Shown piece by piece: positions 43,324 through 55,039 of a stretch of DNA of 64,000 nucleotides (the first letter of the stretch is position 1; every line of letters begins with the position of its first letter). The notes beneath the pieces are model-generated. The model made no database searches and was not told where the DNA came from. It was given only the letters and a program-made list of their open reading frames with translations. The position numbers and the translations under genes are program-made. Source of the stretch: Verticillium longisporum (taxonomy: Eukaryota > Ascomycota > Sordariomycetes > Glomerellales > Plectosphaerellaceae); assembly GCA_019188255.1 (NCBI GenBank), contig JAETXT010000003.1, positions 2,542,001-2,606,000 on the forward strand, written 5' to 3'.

Positions 43324-45902
43324 TCAGAGGAAGGCCCCTGTCTCGTCGCTTCCTGTGATTTGCCTTCGACGACTGCTTAAAAACATGTCCACCATACGCT
43401 GACTACCTCCCATCTTGGCATTCTCCTCGCCAGCATGATTTGGCTGGCATTCGTCCTCCCCAGCCATGAGTTGCGAAAGTCGAGGACAGGCCGCGGCGTT
43501 GCTGCCACGGGCTACAGGCGAACCCAGCTGGGTCGTTTGGCCAACAGCTGCCAGAGGCGTTGCACTTGTCGAGATCACGCCGACTCTCGGCCGACTGCGC
43601 CTTACGAGCTTCACCGGAGAAGCGCTCCTCGCTATTCCGGGGGCATCGCATTCTCCTTGTTGGTGATTGACTTGGAATGCATATCCGGCAGGGTGTTGAC
43701 GCTGCGAACAGTTCGAATCGTTGATGGGTTGAATTGACCGGTTGAAGCGATAGTCGCTGAGATAGGTATGGAGTTGAGAGGCCTCAGCGAGCTTCGCGCT
43801 GGAACGATCGGAGGTTGAAGTTTGTGAGTTGGGGCGGGTGGTTTAGGGGTCGCGAGCTTACTGTCTGATAGCACCCCCTTATTGGAAGGGCAGGTCAATG
43901 TTCTCGACGAGTGAACAGATTCTGATGAGGACATGGGCTCTCCTTCCACAATATCCGCCCTTTCTCGCACATGTCCGAAGGGGTTTGGCATGCTCGGCAC
44001 CGTGAGCTTGAAGCCGAATTTGCTTCCATCCCTAGCATCGTTCGTGCCACTTTCTCGCTTCGATACATGCGAAGCCAACTGGGTCTTCCATTCAACCGAG
44101 GAAGCGGCTGAGACGATTCGGTTCAGCGATACAGAAGGTGTGATCATCCCAGCAGCCTTGGTTCCATGAATACTGGACCCTGTTTCGCATCTCTTCGCTG
44201 CCTTGAACGGAGGTATGATTTGACTCGTGAAAGTGGCTGGGCTATATATGGGGACCTCGGTGGCAACGTTCCCTCCAAAGTGAACAGACGGTGACTTGTC
44301 GTGTGAGTATGTGCTCTCTGAGTAGATCGTATTGGTTTGGGGCAAGGCTGTCTCTCGAATGATGGACAGTCTCTGATGTGCCTTGTCGTTGCTGATGATA
44401 GAAATCGCAGAGTTTGTCCAGCTCGTAACGCGAGATTTATCGTCAAGTGAATTGTGTGCTTGTTCGCTTCTGATGCTCTCCATGCTTCCCTGGCGGGACC
44501 GGAGCTTTGAGCTTGAGGCAACTGCATGCAGAGATGGGATCCGGGATATGACCCGTGCTATGGAGCACTTTTCCGGCTCAGGATCCACGACCTCCATGTA
44601 ATCGTCTTCTTCTTCGTGCTTGCTGACTGACTGAGTGGAGGGATTCTGCGCTTGTTTGAGTCCCGGGGAGGACCTTTGCAACGACGAGGAATCATCCTCG
44701 TCTTTCGCGCGACGAAACAAGTTCCTAAGTTTGGTCTTGAGACCATTTGAAACCTTGCGCACTGTTTTGCGAATACTTGCATCTTTGGATGGATTGAGGG
44801 TGTGCGAAGCTGAGAATGCGAGCGAAACACCTGTGCTAGCATTGCTGGTACTGCGAAGTGACTTTCGGAAGCCTGACGAGGTGTGGCTCGGCTGCCTTGT
44901 CGTATGGAAGCAGATGGAAGGTTGCGCTTTGAGTTCTTCTTGTTTCTGGACTTGCTCGCGGAATTTCTCTCTGGCGAGCTGTACGGCGAGATCGCTATGA
45001 TGTTGTCGTTTCTCTTGCTGCTTGTTGTTGCGGGTCTTGAGGAAGCTCATCGACTTGGGAGTGCGAAGACCCTGGCTTAATGTCGATGAGGGCCGAGATG
45101 AATGATCTCTTTGAATTTTCGTGGCGGAAAAACTCTGCCGTTTGTTTCGGTCCGGTGTATGACTGGTAAAGTAGTAGCTCGGGGTTGGCTTTGCTGGCCT
45201 TGCCGGCTCGTGGTTTGGCGGCGGCACAAGCATTGATCGGGATTTGCGGAGATGTCTTGATACCGACATCATGGAAGCCCTTTCATCGTCGAATCGGTCG
45301 TATTCTCGAGCAGAGTGCATCGAGTGTAAAAAGCTGGCATTGTAATCGGATACAGATGGCGGCCTTTGCCTTGAGGATGCACGACTGGAAGGACGATGCT
45401 CATCACCACGAGGAAGGCGATGACGCCAAGAGCTACCATGATCAAACGACGATCGTGCACTGGGGCATCTCTGGAGACTGCTGTGGTCAAAGGAGGCACG
45501 TTCCATGGTTCGACCTGTTCCCGACTTCCTTCGGCAGCGGTCCATTGATTGTCGATGATTTGGATCAAGAGACCGCCTCGAGTGGGGATCCAGCGATGAT
45601 CTCGGCCCCAGGTCATTGTTGATGAGTCGAATGCTTTGGCGACGCCGCAAGTCGTAATCACCAGGACGGTGTATATTGCTGTCGTCACGAGGGAGACCGT
45701 GCCCATCCCATGATGGCCGCTCCTCCTCGGGGATTTCCGACCCCATTCCGGGATTGTAGCAGAGTTGTGCTGCGATGAGAGCGTCTCGTTGAGCGACAAC
45801 CGGGTCAATATGTTCGAGCCTAGAAATAGCTGACCGGAACGAGGTTGATGACTGGCTGCGACTTAGACCAGATCGACGTCTGGAGCTTTTCCGGCGAAGC
45901 AT
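43324..45902 (-). CDS. Serine-rich basic protein, conserved in filamentous fungi (frameshifted in this sequence)
   Basis: A largely disordered Ser/Arg-rich protein with no known catalytic domain. The start MLRRKSSRRRSGLSRSQSST and the motif LEHIDPVVAQRDALIAAQLC, and the predicted helix DLAVQLAREKFREQVQKQEE, recall a fungal family without assigned function. A basic amphipathic stretch (KTVRKVSNGLKTKLRNLFRR) may bind membranes or nucleic acid. The frame ends early at NKENAMPPE. It is restored by one base in a five-base C run (genomic G run 43639-43643), after which it continues SASPVKLVRRSRPRVGVIS to a conserved-looking end, QRMVDMFLSSRRRQITGSD. Corrected length is 860 codons (859 residues). 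It could act at the cortex or septum, but nothing in the sequence proves that. Confidence 0.76.
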
Positions 45903-46676
45903 GGAGTCAGAATGATGGCATAACAGGATATGAAGTAAGCGGCTATGTGTATGGAAGCTGGCTCCAATGGCAGGCTACCTGTTAGTAAGACACGAGAATA
46001 TCGAGACTTCGACTGACGCTGCTGAAAGCGCGCAGCTAACCAAAAGTTGGGGATTGATGTCAGGCTGGATGAAGACAAACAGAAGAGGCAATCGGGGATG
46101 TTGAAGTGGGAAGAGAATCTTGGTGGACAATTTCAAGTCACCGCGTCGAAGACTGGGCAACAACGCCATTGGAGATGTTTGCCATTGCGAACGGGTGACC
46201 GTGCCATAGCCGTTCTCGGTTTCCTGGTCAAGAAGCACCTACAAGCTATGGACAAGTCGGGAAGGGGCTACCGGGGGTGATTTGTCTGGAAAAAGCTGAG
46301 CGTGATAGCCCGTGTGGGAAACATCAAACAGTGACTCCTCCTTCGTGAGATGTGTCGATCACCTGCAAAGGGGCATCCTCGAGACACTTCGACCTAGCCA
46401 CAGGTGGTGCAGCACTCACCAAACATACATGCGTGAAGCCTGCGCCCTGGACACGGAGCGGATACGAAGTACCCAAGCCTATCATACCTTAGGTACCTAG
46501 GCATGAGGGAGGTGAGTTGTGCAAATCGGTTGACTTGAGTGGACCGTGATAACATTACAATTACCATCTAGTGTTCATTCTGTAGGGCCTTACCCTCCTC
46601 CTGTGAGATTTGGCCGTCGACTTCCATGTGCCCTCCAAGAAATCAAGTTCAATTCATACATTATTCGTTTCCTTCA
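45903..46676. other. Intergenic upstream of the serine-rich protein gene
   Basis: 774 bp without a supported gene. The palindrome TAGGTACCTA is at 46490-46499. Confidence 0.55.
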
Positions 46677-47061
46677 TCATGTCGAGTTCTGCCGTGACCG
46701 CGTCTCGCTCGTTGAGCTTCCTGTTGAAGCACACAGTGTTGAGCCGCTGGTAGTTTTGTAGCCTTCATCTTCCTCCTCTTCGATTGTCGGACTGCATGGT
46801 TCCCAGGCCGTTGGAACATTGGGCAACTTGCCCTCCTTGATGGGCCTACCTCGCTCGTGAACCTATAGAAAGCTCGTTAGTATCTGCATCTGTCTGACGT
46901 GATGGCAAGGGCGAATGCCAACCTTGCAAAAACCACATCGGTCTCCGAACCGAGTCGCAAAGTTGCGGCACTGGATTGATCCCTGTCGTAGCGGTAAGCA
47001 TTGGTTTGCCCAGAGCCAAGTTCCTTAGACATACGTAATAGTTGGAGCAGTAGACAGACAT
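46677..47061 (-). CDS. Small three-exon protein with a possible Cys4 zinc site
   Basis: Unrecognised protein of 90 residues, found by splicing. Exon 1 (47061-47035) gives MSVYCSNYY, exon 2 (46982-46923) gives GSIQCRNFATRFGDRCGFCK, and exon 3 (46862-46677) starts VHERGRPIKEGKLPNVPTAW, passes an acidic EEEEDE, and ends in a Ser/Thr-rich tail. The introns are 52 and 60 bp; the first has a consensus GTATGT donor and CAG acceptor, the second a weaker GTTGGC donor but a good CTAAC branch. All joins are phase 0. Four cysteines, CX8CX11CX2C, could bind one zinc ion. No single open frame shows more than a fragment of it. Function unknown. Confidence 0.62.
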
Positions 47062-48240
47062 TTTTGAAATCTGATTCTGGAAGTCACATCGTTGGGAGAA
47101 CGAGTCTTCGAACAACATCAACGTTGACGCACCACTGATATATCATCTTCTTATGCAAGGAAGATAAGCACGTCACACACACGCTAGATACACAACGATC
47201 GCGGAGCTGCAAGGTGCCCAGTGATACGCACCTCAACCGATCTGAAACGACTCTTTATTGGCGGTGCTCCGATGACGCCCGCATAGCTATCGGGAAAAGA
47301 TACTTTCCAACGCGTCTCCACGACAGAGGCACACTGATGACAACTCAATCGTCCGTACGGTGTCCGCTCTGGCTTCCAAGATAGACCCGGTTCCAGACCA
47401 TGCCTTGACCCCGCTCCCATCGCTGCTGACATCCGCAAGCAGGTTATCGGCGCAGAAAGGCCGAGACGATGGGGTCGCTAGCTCCGAACGGCGCCTGGAC
47501 AGCAGCGCCGGGAGGGCAAGGGGTCAGAGCAAATCTTGCGCGGGCAGGCTGACGCAGACGGTAGCTGGGCCACTGTGATTTGATAGACAATGTTTGCAGC
47601 GATTACGCTCGTCGCATTGCGACGGCATCTCGTAGATCTGAAAGTCGCTTGGCTGTCGTTGTCCCAAATAACTGGGGCGGGCTCTCAGGGCTCCATGAGT
47701 GACGAAACGTCAACTGCAGCCTGAGGGTCTCGTCTTGCATCAGTTCCATCAATCATGATCTAATGTCCATGTGCTTCTGAACTTTGAACATCCGAATGGC
47801 CTCCCGATGAGCGAGCAACTGCATGCATTGAAGGTTGCGGCCCTCACAAATTCGTTGGGGGACGGCAGCCGCACTGTGCTTACAGCGACAGCATGCACCA
47901 TGTTGTTGCCAGTTTTCGTACGAGATCCCGGTAGATGGCTGGTCAGAGCACAGTGCTCATCGACTATGTAGCACAAAGTCCCACGCTCTTTCCTGAGCTT
48001 GTGTGGGTCCCTACAAATCAGATCATGTATGACCTAGCTCCATCCATTTGGCGGAAACTTTCGACAAACCTAAGCTTTCATCATCGACATCACCAGCTAC
48101 GAAACCATCCGCACATACAACGTAGCCCACATTATCCACCTTCAAACTGCTACACCAGAGACAGTTTGAGGCACCAGCTACCGTTCCGATTGAAACCTTT
48201 CGTTCCTGTCCCGCGACACCCGCAAGCACCGCCGCCTGCC
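47062..48240. other. Intergenic, divergent promoters
   Basis: About 1.2 kb between the small gene and cox16. An open frame in phase with cox16 extends upstream to 47935 but looks non-coding. No other gene was seen. Confidence 0.5.
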
Positions 48241-48657
48241 ATGGCCTTCGGCAGCAAGCGATTCGTCCCGGCGTCCGACGCCAACAGCATCGCTGCCAAG
48301 TACCGATCCCAGCTTGCCCGCCGGCCGTTCCTCGTCTTTGGGCTCCCCTTCATAGCCATCATGGTCGCCGGCTCCTTCGTCCTGACTCCCGCCACGGCCA
48401 TCCGTTACGAGAAGCACGATCGCAAGGTCCGCCAACTGACCAAGGAGGAGGAACTCGGCCTTCGCAAGAGCGCTCGCCGGGTCGACATGCGCGAAGAGTA
48501 CTACGTGCGTAGCCCATTCTTGGTCCTTCAAATATCAGGGTGAAGAAGAAAGCTAACGAACGAGGAACAGCGTCTCCAGGCAAAGGACATTGACAACTGG
48601 GAGCAGAAGCGCGTCAAGCGCCTCCCTGGCGAGCACGATGGCATCATTGGCGAGTAG
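48241..48657 (+). CDS. cox16: Cytochrome c oxidase assembly protein Cox16
   Basis: Inner mitochondrial membrane factor for cytochrome c oxidase assembly (Cox1/Cox2 maturation). Exons 48241-48504 and 48571-48657 give 116 residues. The sequence has a basic start (MAFGSKRFVPASDANSIAAK), then YRSQLARRPFLVFGLPFIAI and MVAGSFVLTPATAIRYEKHD, the single membrane helix and its conserved flank, and KVRQLTKEEELGL. The last exon (RLQAKDIDNWEQKRVKRLPG) is the family's C-terminus. The ATG at 48241 was chosen because the protein then has normal Cox16 length; the upstream open frame has a different composition. Confidence 0.93.
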
Positions 48658-50967
48658 ACCAGCAAGTAGTCGATGCAGGAGCAGAAAATAAGAGCGTCAC
48701 GATCGAGCGATATGAATCAGGGGTTCTTTACATATCTCGGGAGTACTGCCGACACACGGGGGAAAAGAGGGACGATCTGTCAACACACTAGAAAACAAAA
48801 AGGGCACGCGACGCCCGGCGGATCAGCCACCACACCCCCCTTGCCCAGCATAACGTCGAAGGCCGATCGCTTCACCGAGATCTACTGTTTGGTTTCACCT
48901 CTCCTACTGTGGTGTGTGGGGAGTGCACCACGCGCCGACAGGGAACCGGCATCTACGGACGAAACAACGACACATCCCGAACACGAACGGACCAAAGATT
49001 CCTTTGCATCTATCACGGCCGCTTGCCGACCCTCTACGCGCCCGGAAGGCTATGAGAAAATTCGGACACCCAACACGAAGTCGTGACCCGGTCCGATTTC
49101 GAAGGAAGGGTGGTCCGTCACACACTTTTGGCAGGACTGCGCTGCGCCCATTCCCATTCATCCGTGCTCTCGGCCCGCCAAGACCTCCCGCGAGCCCGTC
49201 GACGCTCGTGCGACAGGCGGACATTCACCCCGCGCGCTTCCACCGTCAATGCTCCCAGAAACAAACAAGTCATTGAGACCAGGACACCCCCCCTCCTCAC
49301 GACAGCTTCGCGCTTGCGCCCGTTGATACTTGGGGCGTGCCAGAGCACGCTGGGAAGGGAGAATGGTGTGGGACAGCAGCCTTCGACGTCATCCCGGGCG
49401 CGTGGCCGTTTGAGAAAATACCCCACGGCCAAAACTTCACGTACGAAGCAGTGACCAGTAGGTGGCCAGGGAGAGACAGTCCCGCGGATCTGGTTGTCGA
49501 TCACTTTCAAAAAAATAAAAAAATTGTCCTTAGTGAAGAGGGGGGAGGTTAATTGTCTGTGGTGCTGGTTGGGGAAGAGGCACACTCTAGTGGAGGAGGG
49601 GCGAAGGTGTTGGGGGATGGGAGAAGTCACACGGGGGCGAATCACAAGGAATGCAAATGAGCGAGGGAAAGGGGTCCTTTGTGTGCATGCTAGGCAAGGT
49701 GCATGTCGCGGAAGACATCTGTAACGGCTCGGAATAGAAAGATGTTCAAAACAGCACGGGGTCTACATTCCATCACGATCGTTCCTACTCCTGAGCCAGG
49801 ACGCGTCTTTGAGGCAGTGTTCATCGTCGGCGTCATGTTGGGGTCTTGTTCTGTCTTCGTCCTCGACGTGAGAAATGACTCATGGGAACAAGGCTGCGTC
49901 CCTTGCAGTTGGAGTCTCGGGTGTTTGGACCTTGACATGCAGCATACGTCAGGTGTCCCGAGCAGTCAAGGCGACCATCGGATGAAAAGAACAAAAAAAA
50001 AAGGCAAACAGCTGCCAGCGTCTGATCGTCTCGACTGCATGAGGTGATCGGTGATGGGATCGAGATGGAGAATACAGCACGGCTTCGAGGCTATCATCAA
50101 GCCAAGTGGTTGAGCCTTTCGCTCGGAACCAAGCGGCCAGCCAAACGCAGGGAGAGAGGACTGTATTTTTTTTCTTCACCTCCATTACATCATACGGTAT
50201 CATGATTAGAACCTGCCAAACAAGACCCCCATGCACATGGTGTAGTGATACCTAGCTTGATTTACCGGCTACTGGACGGTAAGGCATGACTGGAGTGTCT
50301 GATCGAGGCGGCTTTGTCTGATGATTATCTGACACGAAGCCGCGTAGACAATAGCCTTGAGCAGAAGATGGCCATCAAGCTCTGGGCCAATGGGAATGGT
50401 CGGCAAGGATTCCTGTCTCAAGCTAGGGTCACACGAACACAACTGCTGGCCATCAGTGTGCGTGCGTGCGTCGATCGGGATCATCAATCGGGAGCGAAAG
50501 CTGCGAGATTAGGAGGAATGGGATGAAGAAAAGAACATGCCGAGATGAGAATCCCAGGACAGACAATCCGATAGACTGTAAGAGAGAGGAAGAAGCAACG
50601 AAAACATCGTTCCCAGCGAACGGATCCGAGATCGATAGCTCGCATCAGATTACCGAAGGGGAGGAGAGCTGAAGCTAAGCAATGGACTAGCTGAGGCTGA
50701 CGATGGGCTTGCCAAATGCCCCCCCTCGTCAAGTGCCATGCTTTGGGCAGAAAAGCCCATGCGAATTGAAGTATTTCCTTCCTTTTTCCATTCTTTTTGG
50801 GTGTCTTGGTCGCCGGCCGCTGGGGTCCCGGATAGTCGGTTTTCGTGCAACAATGACCTTGGACCGATGATTGCTTCGATCGAGTCCCATGTCTCGTACT
50901 CTGTTTCCTGAAAGCCATCAAGCGATTCTTTTTACTGGACAATTGAACCGGCTGATTGTAGGCCGAG

Positions 50968-50984
50968 CACACACACACACACAC
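50968..50984. repeat. (CA)8 microsatellite
   Basis: Pure CA run followed within 20 bp by a long T/C tract. Confidence 0.9.
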
Positions 50985-52330
50985 CACCTCTCTCTATCAT
51001 TTTTTTTTTCTTTCTTTCTTTGCTTGTTACTTGCTCCTTCACTGCCGGCGGTGAGGATGAAGGACCGTCATTTGGTTTCCCATATCTGGCAGGAGAGAAC
51101 AACGATGCGATTTGGTGGCGCATCATGAGAAAGAGGGGGCTCTGCCAAGAAGAGAGCAGATTCGCGGTGATGATGCATAGGAGGAGGCGAAAAAGAACCC
51201 CTGAAATGCCAGACAGCGAAAGGAGGAGTCTTTCCCAGGGTGACCGCACAAACCGACGACGATCTTTTGCCGCACGGAAGACGCGAGGCCGGTAGCAGCC
51301 ATGCTATGCCCGGCGGCAAAAGCTCTTCCTGGCTTTGTCTGCCCAGTTTGCCTGCTTCCGCTCCGTGGTGTCGGCGCGGGCCATGGATCATGACTCGAAA
51401 TGGGGTCGCAGGAAGGTTGAAGATGAAGATCAAGACAACGACTTAGTCAAGGGGATGGCCGCCAAGCCGAGTGACCTGTGCCTGTACCTGGAATTGACGG
51501 CAAAAATTTCACGCTGCTGTGAAGTATGGCGTCGGCGGGAATGGGTTGATGGGTCAGATGGGCAAGGGGAGGGGGGCAGGGGCGGGGGCGCTGATGGGCT
51601 GGCTGGCCGATGGTCTCTCGCTTGTCTTGGATGGATGAGCAGCCGCAAGCGGTTGAGGCTGGTGGTGACACCTCACGTCTCTCCACCCGGATCTCACCTC
51701 ACCTCAGCCAGAGACGGCTCGCTACCAGTCTGGCCTGGCCTGGGCGCCTCTGGCAGGTGGGCGTGTCCTGATGGCGTTGAAGCTTAAGTGCTCGCAGCCG
51801 ATATTGATTTTCAGGGACAAAGGGCGGACGGGACCGATGGGCTGAGGACGGAGAGACCGATGAGCTGAGGTGTGGAAGGGTGGAAACTACTGGGAGCCCG
51901 AATGTGACGAGTAGCGATGGCGGTCATGGCGGACAAGAACGGCGTTGTTTCCCCCCCTGCCGGGCCCTGATGTGGCTGGTGTGGCTTGCAGCCACTTCGA
52001 GGGGCTAGCATCCTAGCATCCCCCAGCGTGCGGGGGATGCAGCCTTAGCGGTGATGGACGCTGGACCGCTCCCACGTTGCGTTCCTTTAGCGGTATATGC
52101 AGCGCAGACCGCCCTGAAGCCACAGGCGCCTTAGGGGCGATCGTGCCTGTCTTCACCGTCTGGACTCGATCTCCACCAGGCTGCTGCACTCCTCAACTCT
52201 GCAGTACCAGATCGACACTACCAACTCATCACCACCAATCCAATGAATTGTACACCCCCTCACTTCCTCGGCACGACTGGCCTTAGGTGCATCATCATCA
52301 GCATTACGATCCCTCCTCACAGTAGTCTGC

Positions 52331-52358
52331 AGCCTACAGCCTACAGCCTGCAGCCTGC
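52331..52358. repeat. Four 7-bp tandem units
   Basis: Units agcctac, agcctac, agcctgc, agcctgc. Confidence 0.85.
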
Positions 52359-54134
52359 GAGCTTGTCAGACCCTCTGAATCACCCCCCTTCACCGGCCAG
52401 GTGATCAGCAGATCTGCTGCGTCGTCGTCTCTCGTTAACAAACCTCACATCGCTTAACAGACTGTGGTGTGAAACCCTTGGTCGCAGCCTCGTCCACTCA
52501 GCATGGAGCGATCCGGTTGGATCTGTCCGGATCCTTGCCTTGCATTGTCGAGAAGTGTCTCTACCGCCGTCACTCGCACGTTTCTTGCTGCTATCCACAT
52601 ATTTTCTTCCATGTTTCGAACAGGACCAGCCTGTCCAGCTCGTCCTTTTGGGCGACTGATGAGAACAACACACTGACGCGCCTGGGCCATACATGATCCC
52701 TTCAGCTGTGAAACAAACCCTCCATCGCGATCGCGACCGAGTCGCTACAGTTTTCCCCCTTTGGCACCAGACGAGGCTCACCCTACCCGAAAGCCCGAAT
52801 GGCCTCTTCTCGACCTTCCAACGAACATGACGTATGAGACATGTCTGAACGCTGAGCGTGCGGGCAGGCGGCCAGCGAGCGACCGGCCCTGTCGAGGCCA
52901 GTCGAGACCAGGCACGAACCATACCAGACTCCCGCCATGTCTGATTTTGGATTTGCACTTGTCGCCGGCCCTTGGGAGACCTGAACGCTTGGACGCCAGA
53001 AATCGTATCAAGGCTAAGTCATAGTCCAGAGACAAAACCTCGCGGAAGAGGACACAAAGGTGGGGAGCAGGAAAAACAAGAGCATTCATCACGATGCTGG
53101 GGCCGACCTGCCGTCGCCCTGTCGCTCTGTCGCGTCCTCACACCACTTTGGCCGGATCTGGCTCTTGGGCATGAGGATTGGCTCGTCGAACCAGCTGACG
53201 GACATGGCATTTTGCCCAGCTCTATCGCCCGGCTCTGCTCTGTAGTCTCCAGACAACTCGTCCTCTTGCGGCAACGCGGTTGGCCAGTCTGTCTCTCTCT
53301 GGCTCGTGGTGTCACACCTTCGCATCGGGTGTGCATCTCCAAGCAAAGTCATCAGTCAAGTTGCCTTACGTGGTAAGGGCGAGCCTCGTCGGCTTCAGAG
53401 CGAACCACGGCGATGTCTACCCACCCACCCTCTCGGAGCAAGCTGGTGTTGCGGGTCGTCCTTGGAGCCATCACTATTGTGCCTTCGGCCTTTGAGTTCA
53501 CTTGGCCTCTCGACCACTCACACGCTACAAGTGGCCGCCCGCCAAACTCGAGCGTCGCCCATGATGCGGCGGTGAGTAATAGACACACCGCCGAGCTACG
53601 GCCTAAGGCGTTCCTAGACACCTAGCGCGCCCGACCTTCCGGTAAAGCTGGTGTCGCAGCTGGGCAGGCTCGTCCGTGGGGTGGGTGGAGGGAGTGCGTA
53701 GCGTGAGTGATGAGTACGAGTCGTTCGTGTTCTTGTTTCCGTTTCTGTTCCTGCTGACGTGCCATGCACACCCTGCAAGGCACCGCGTTCCTCGCTTCAC
53801 CCCCTGTCCTTGTGCTGAACCTTGGATCTCTCAAGCTAGGCTCCTTGCAGCGCGATCATCAGGGACCTCCCCTGCTCGGTGTCTCTCTTGCTAGTTTGCC
53901 TCCTCCAAGCCTCTTCCCCGCTCAAGGACCCGCCGTGCAAGGCAGGGCCGTCAGTGTGAGCGGAAGCCTGGCAGGCTGCCAGGTCCTGGTCCTGGTCCTG
54001 CTCCGATGAGGCCTGCTTTATTAATCTGTATGCCATCCCGCCGTCACCTCCAGAGGTTGATACACCATCTATCACTTATATCCGGCAGTGAGATATCTCA
54101 GTTCTCGCCCTTCACACTCGCTACGACCTTGACA

Positions 54135-54144
54135 TATATATATA
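54135..54144 (+). promoter_or_regulatory. TATA box of the acidic-protein gene
   Basis: TATATATATA about 85-95 bp upstream of the ATG at 54228, followed by a CA-rich leader. Confidence 0.5.
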
Positions 54145-54227
54145 CATGCGTCGATAACCTCACCACACACACACATTATAGCAACCGTCCCAACACAACG
54201 GGACTCTACATACTCGACATCTACGTC

Positions 54228-55039
54228 ATGTCGCCATCATCACCACAACGGCCCTCGGCCGAGATCTTCCACCAGAGGAAGCCAAGCCTCTCCAACTCGG
54301 TCTCCAGCGCCTCTTCCACATGCACATCCTGCTCTCTCACATCTTCGGCCTCGAAGCGTAGCCACCGAAGAACACAGGTCATTGACTTTGACCCCTCAGC
54401 ATGCACCCTACCTTCATCGCACCACCACTGCCTCTCGACGAGCGACCCTACATTCTTCCGGAGCACCACAACAGCTCCGAGGAGCAAGTGATTGAGGAGT
54501 ACATCCGTGCCGAGGCGTCCTCCAAGACGGTATCCGTTCCCGATGATTCGCCCACACCTATGCAGCCCACAAACGAGTTGAGGCAGCAGGCCCAATCCGA
54601 GGGCGATGACTACTTCATGTACAAGCTCAACCTTCTTCAACACCAAGAACGTCAGCAGCTCGATGCCATGGCGAACGCCACTGCCTCCCAACCGTCACCG
54701 CAAGCACGGTCGCGCTGGTCCGAGTCGACCATTGCGTCGATCGATATGGCTGAGAGCCCTCAGATCAGCGTCTTTGAGGAGTCGGATGACGAGGAGGATG
54801 AGGACGATGACGAAGTCGACATTTCTGACTTCGAGCTCGTGGCACCTGCAGAGCGCGAGGTCCGCCAGGCCAAGAGCTGGCACAACTTCAGCCACAAGGC
54901 CTCCATGTCCAAGCCTAGGCGGCCGCCTATCCAGACAATGGATTCCGTCGAGAACTTCATCAAGCGCGGCGGCTGGAAGAGGAGGGGCATTGTCTTCCAG
55001 GAGCAGGGCATCCGGCACTCTGACGGCGGCCTTTTCTGA
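54228..55039 (+). CDS. Ser-rich acidic protein, unknown function (possible frameshift)
   Basis: No known domain. The N-terminus is Ser-rich and disordered (SLSNSVSSASSTCTSCSLTS). The second half has an EESDDEEDEDDDEVDISDFE acidic tract and a conserved-looking end, TMDSVENFIKRGGWKRRGIV. The second half is in another frame from the first. The shift falls at a four-base C run (about 54389-54392), between VIDFDP and SMHPTFIAPPLPLDERPY; one more C fuses them into 271 codons (270 residues). Without the correction, the second frame from its own ATG at 54401 would encode 212 residues. An intron here does not fit the phases. The gene has 5.6 kb of gene-free DNA upstream and 5.0 kb downstream, which is unusual for this window. 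Confidence 0.6.

Larger units (their letters stand above)
48658..54227. other. Gene-free stretch, 5.6 kb
   Basis: Only short, unconvincing frames on both strands. It is rich in simple sequence: A/T runs near 49505 and 50168, (CA)8 at 50968, a T/C tract at 51000-51025, purine-rich DNA near 51560, a 7-bp repeat at 52331, and GGTCCT repeats at 53981-54003. It ends in a TATA box and (CA)n just before the acidic-protein gene. It may hold a long promoter or leader, or non-coding transcripts; the sequence alone cannot say. Confidence 0.5.

Noticed and set aside
3846..54392. Programmed ribosomal frameshifting as the cause of the broken frames
   Set aside because: The sites share no common slippery heptamer or downstream structure, occur in unrelated genes, and are mostly simple C5 runs, which fits sequencing error better.
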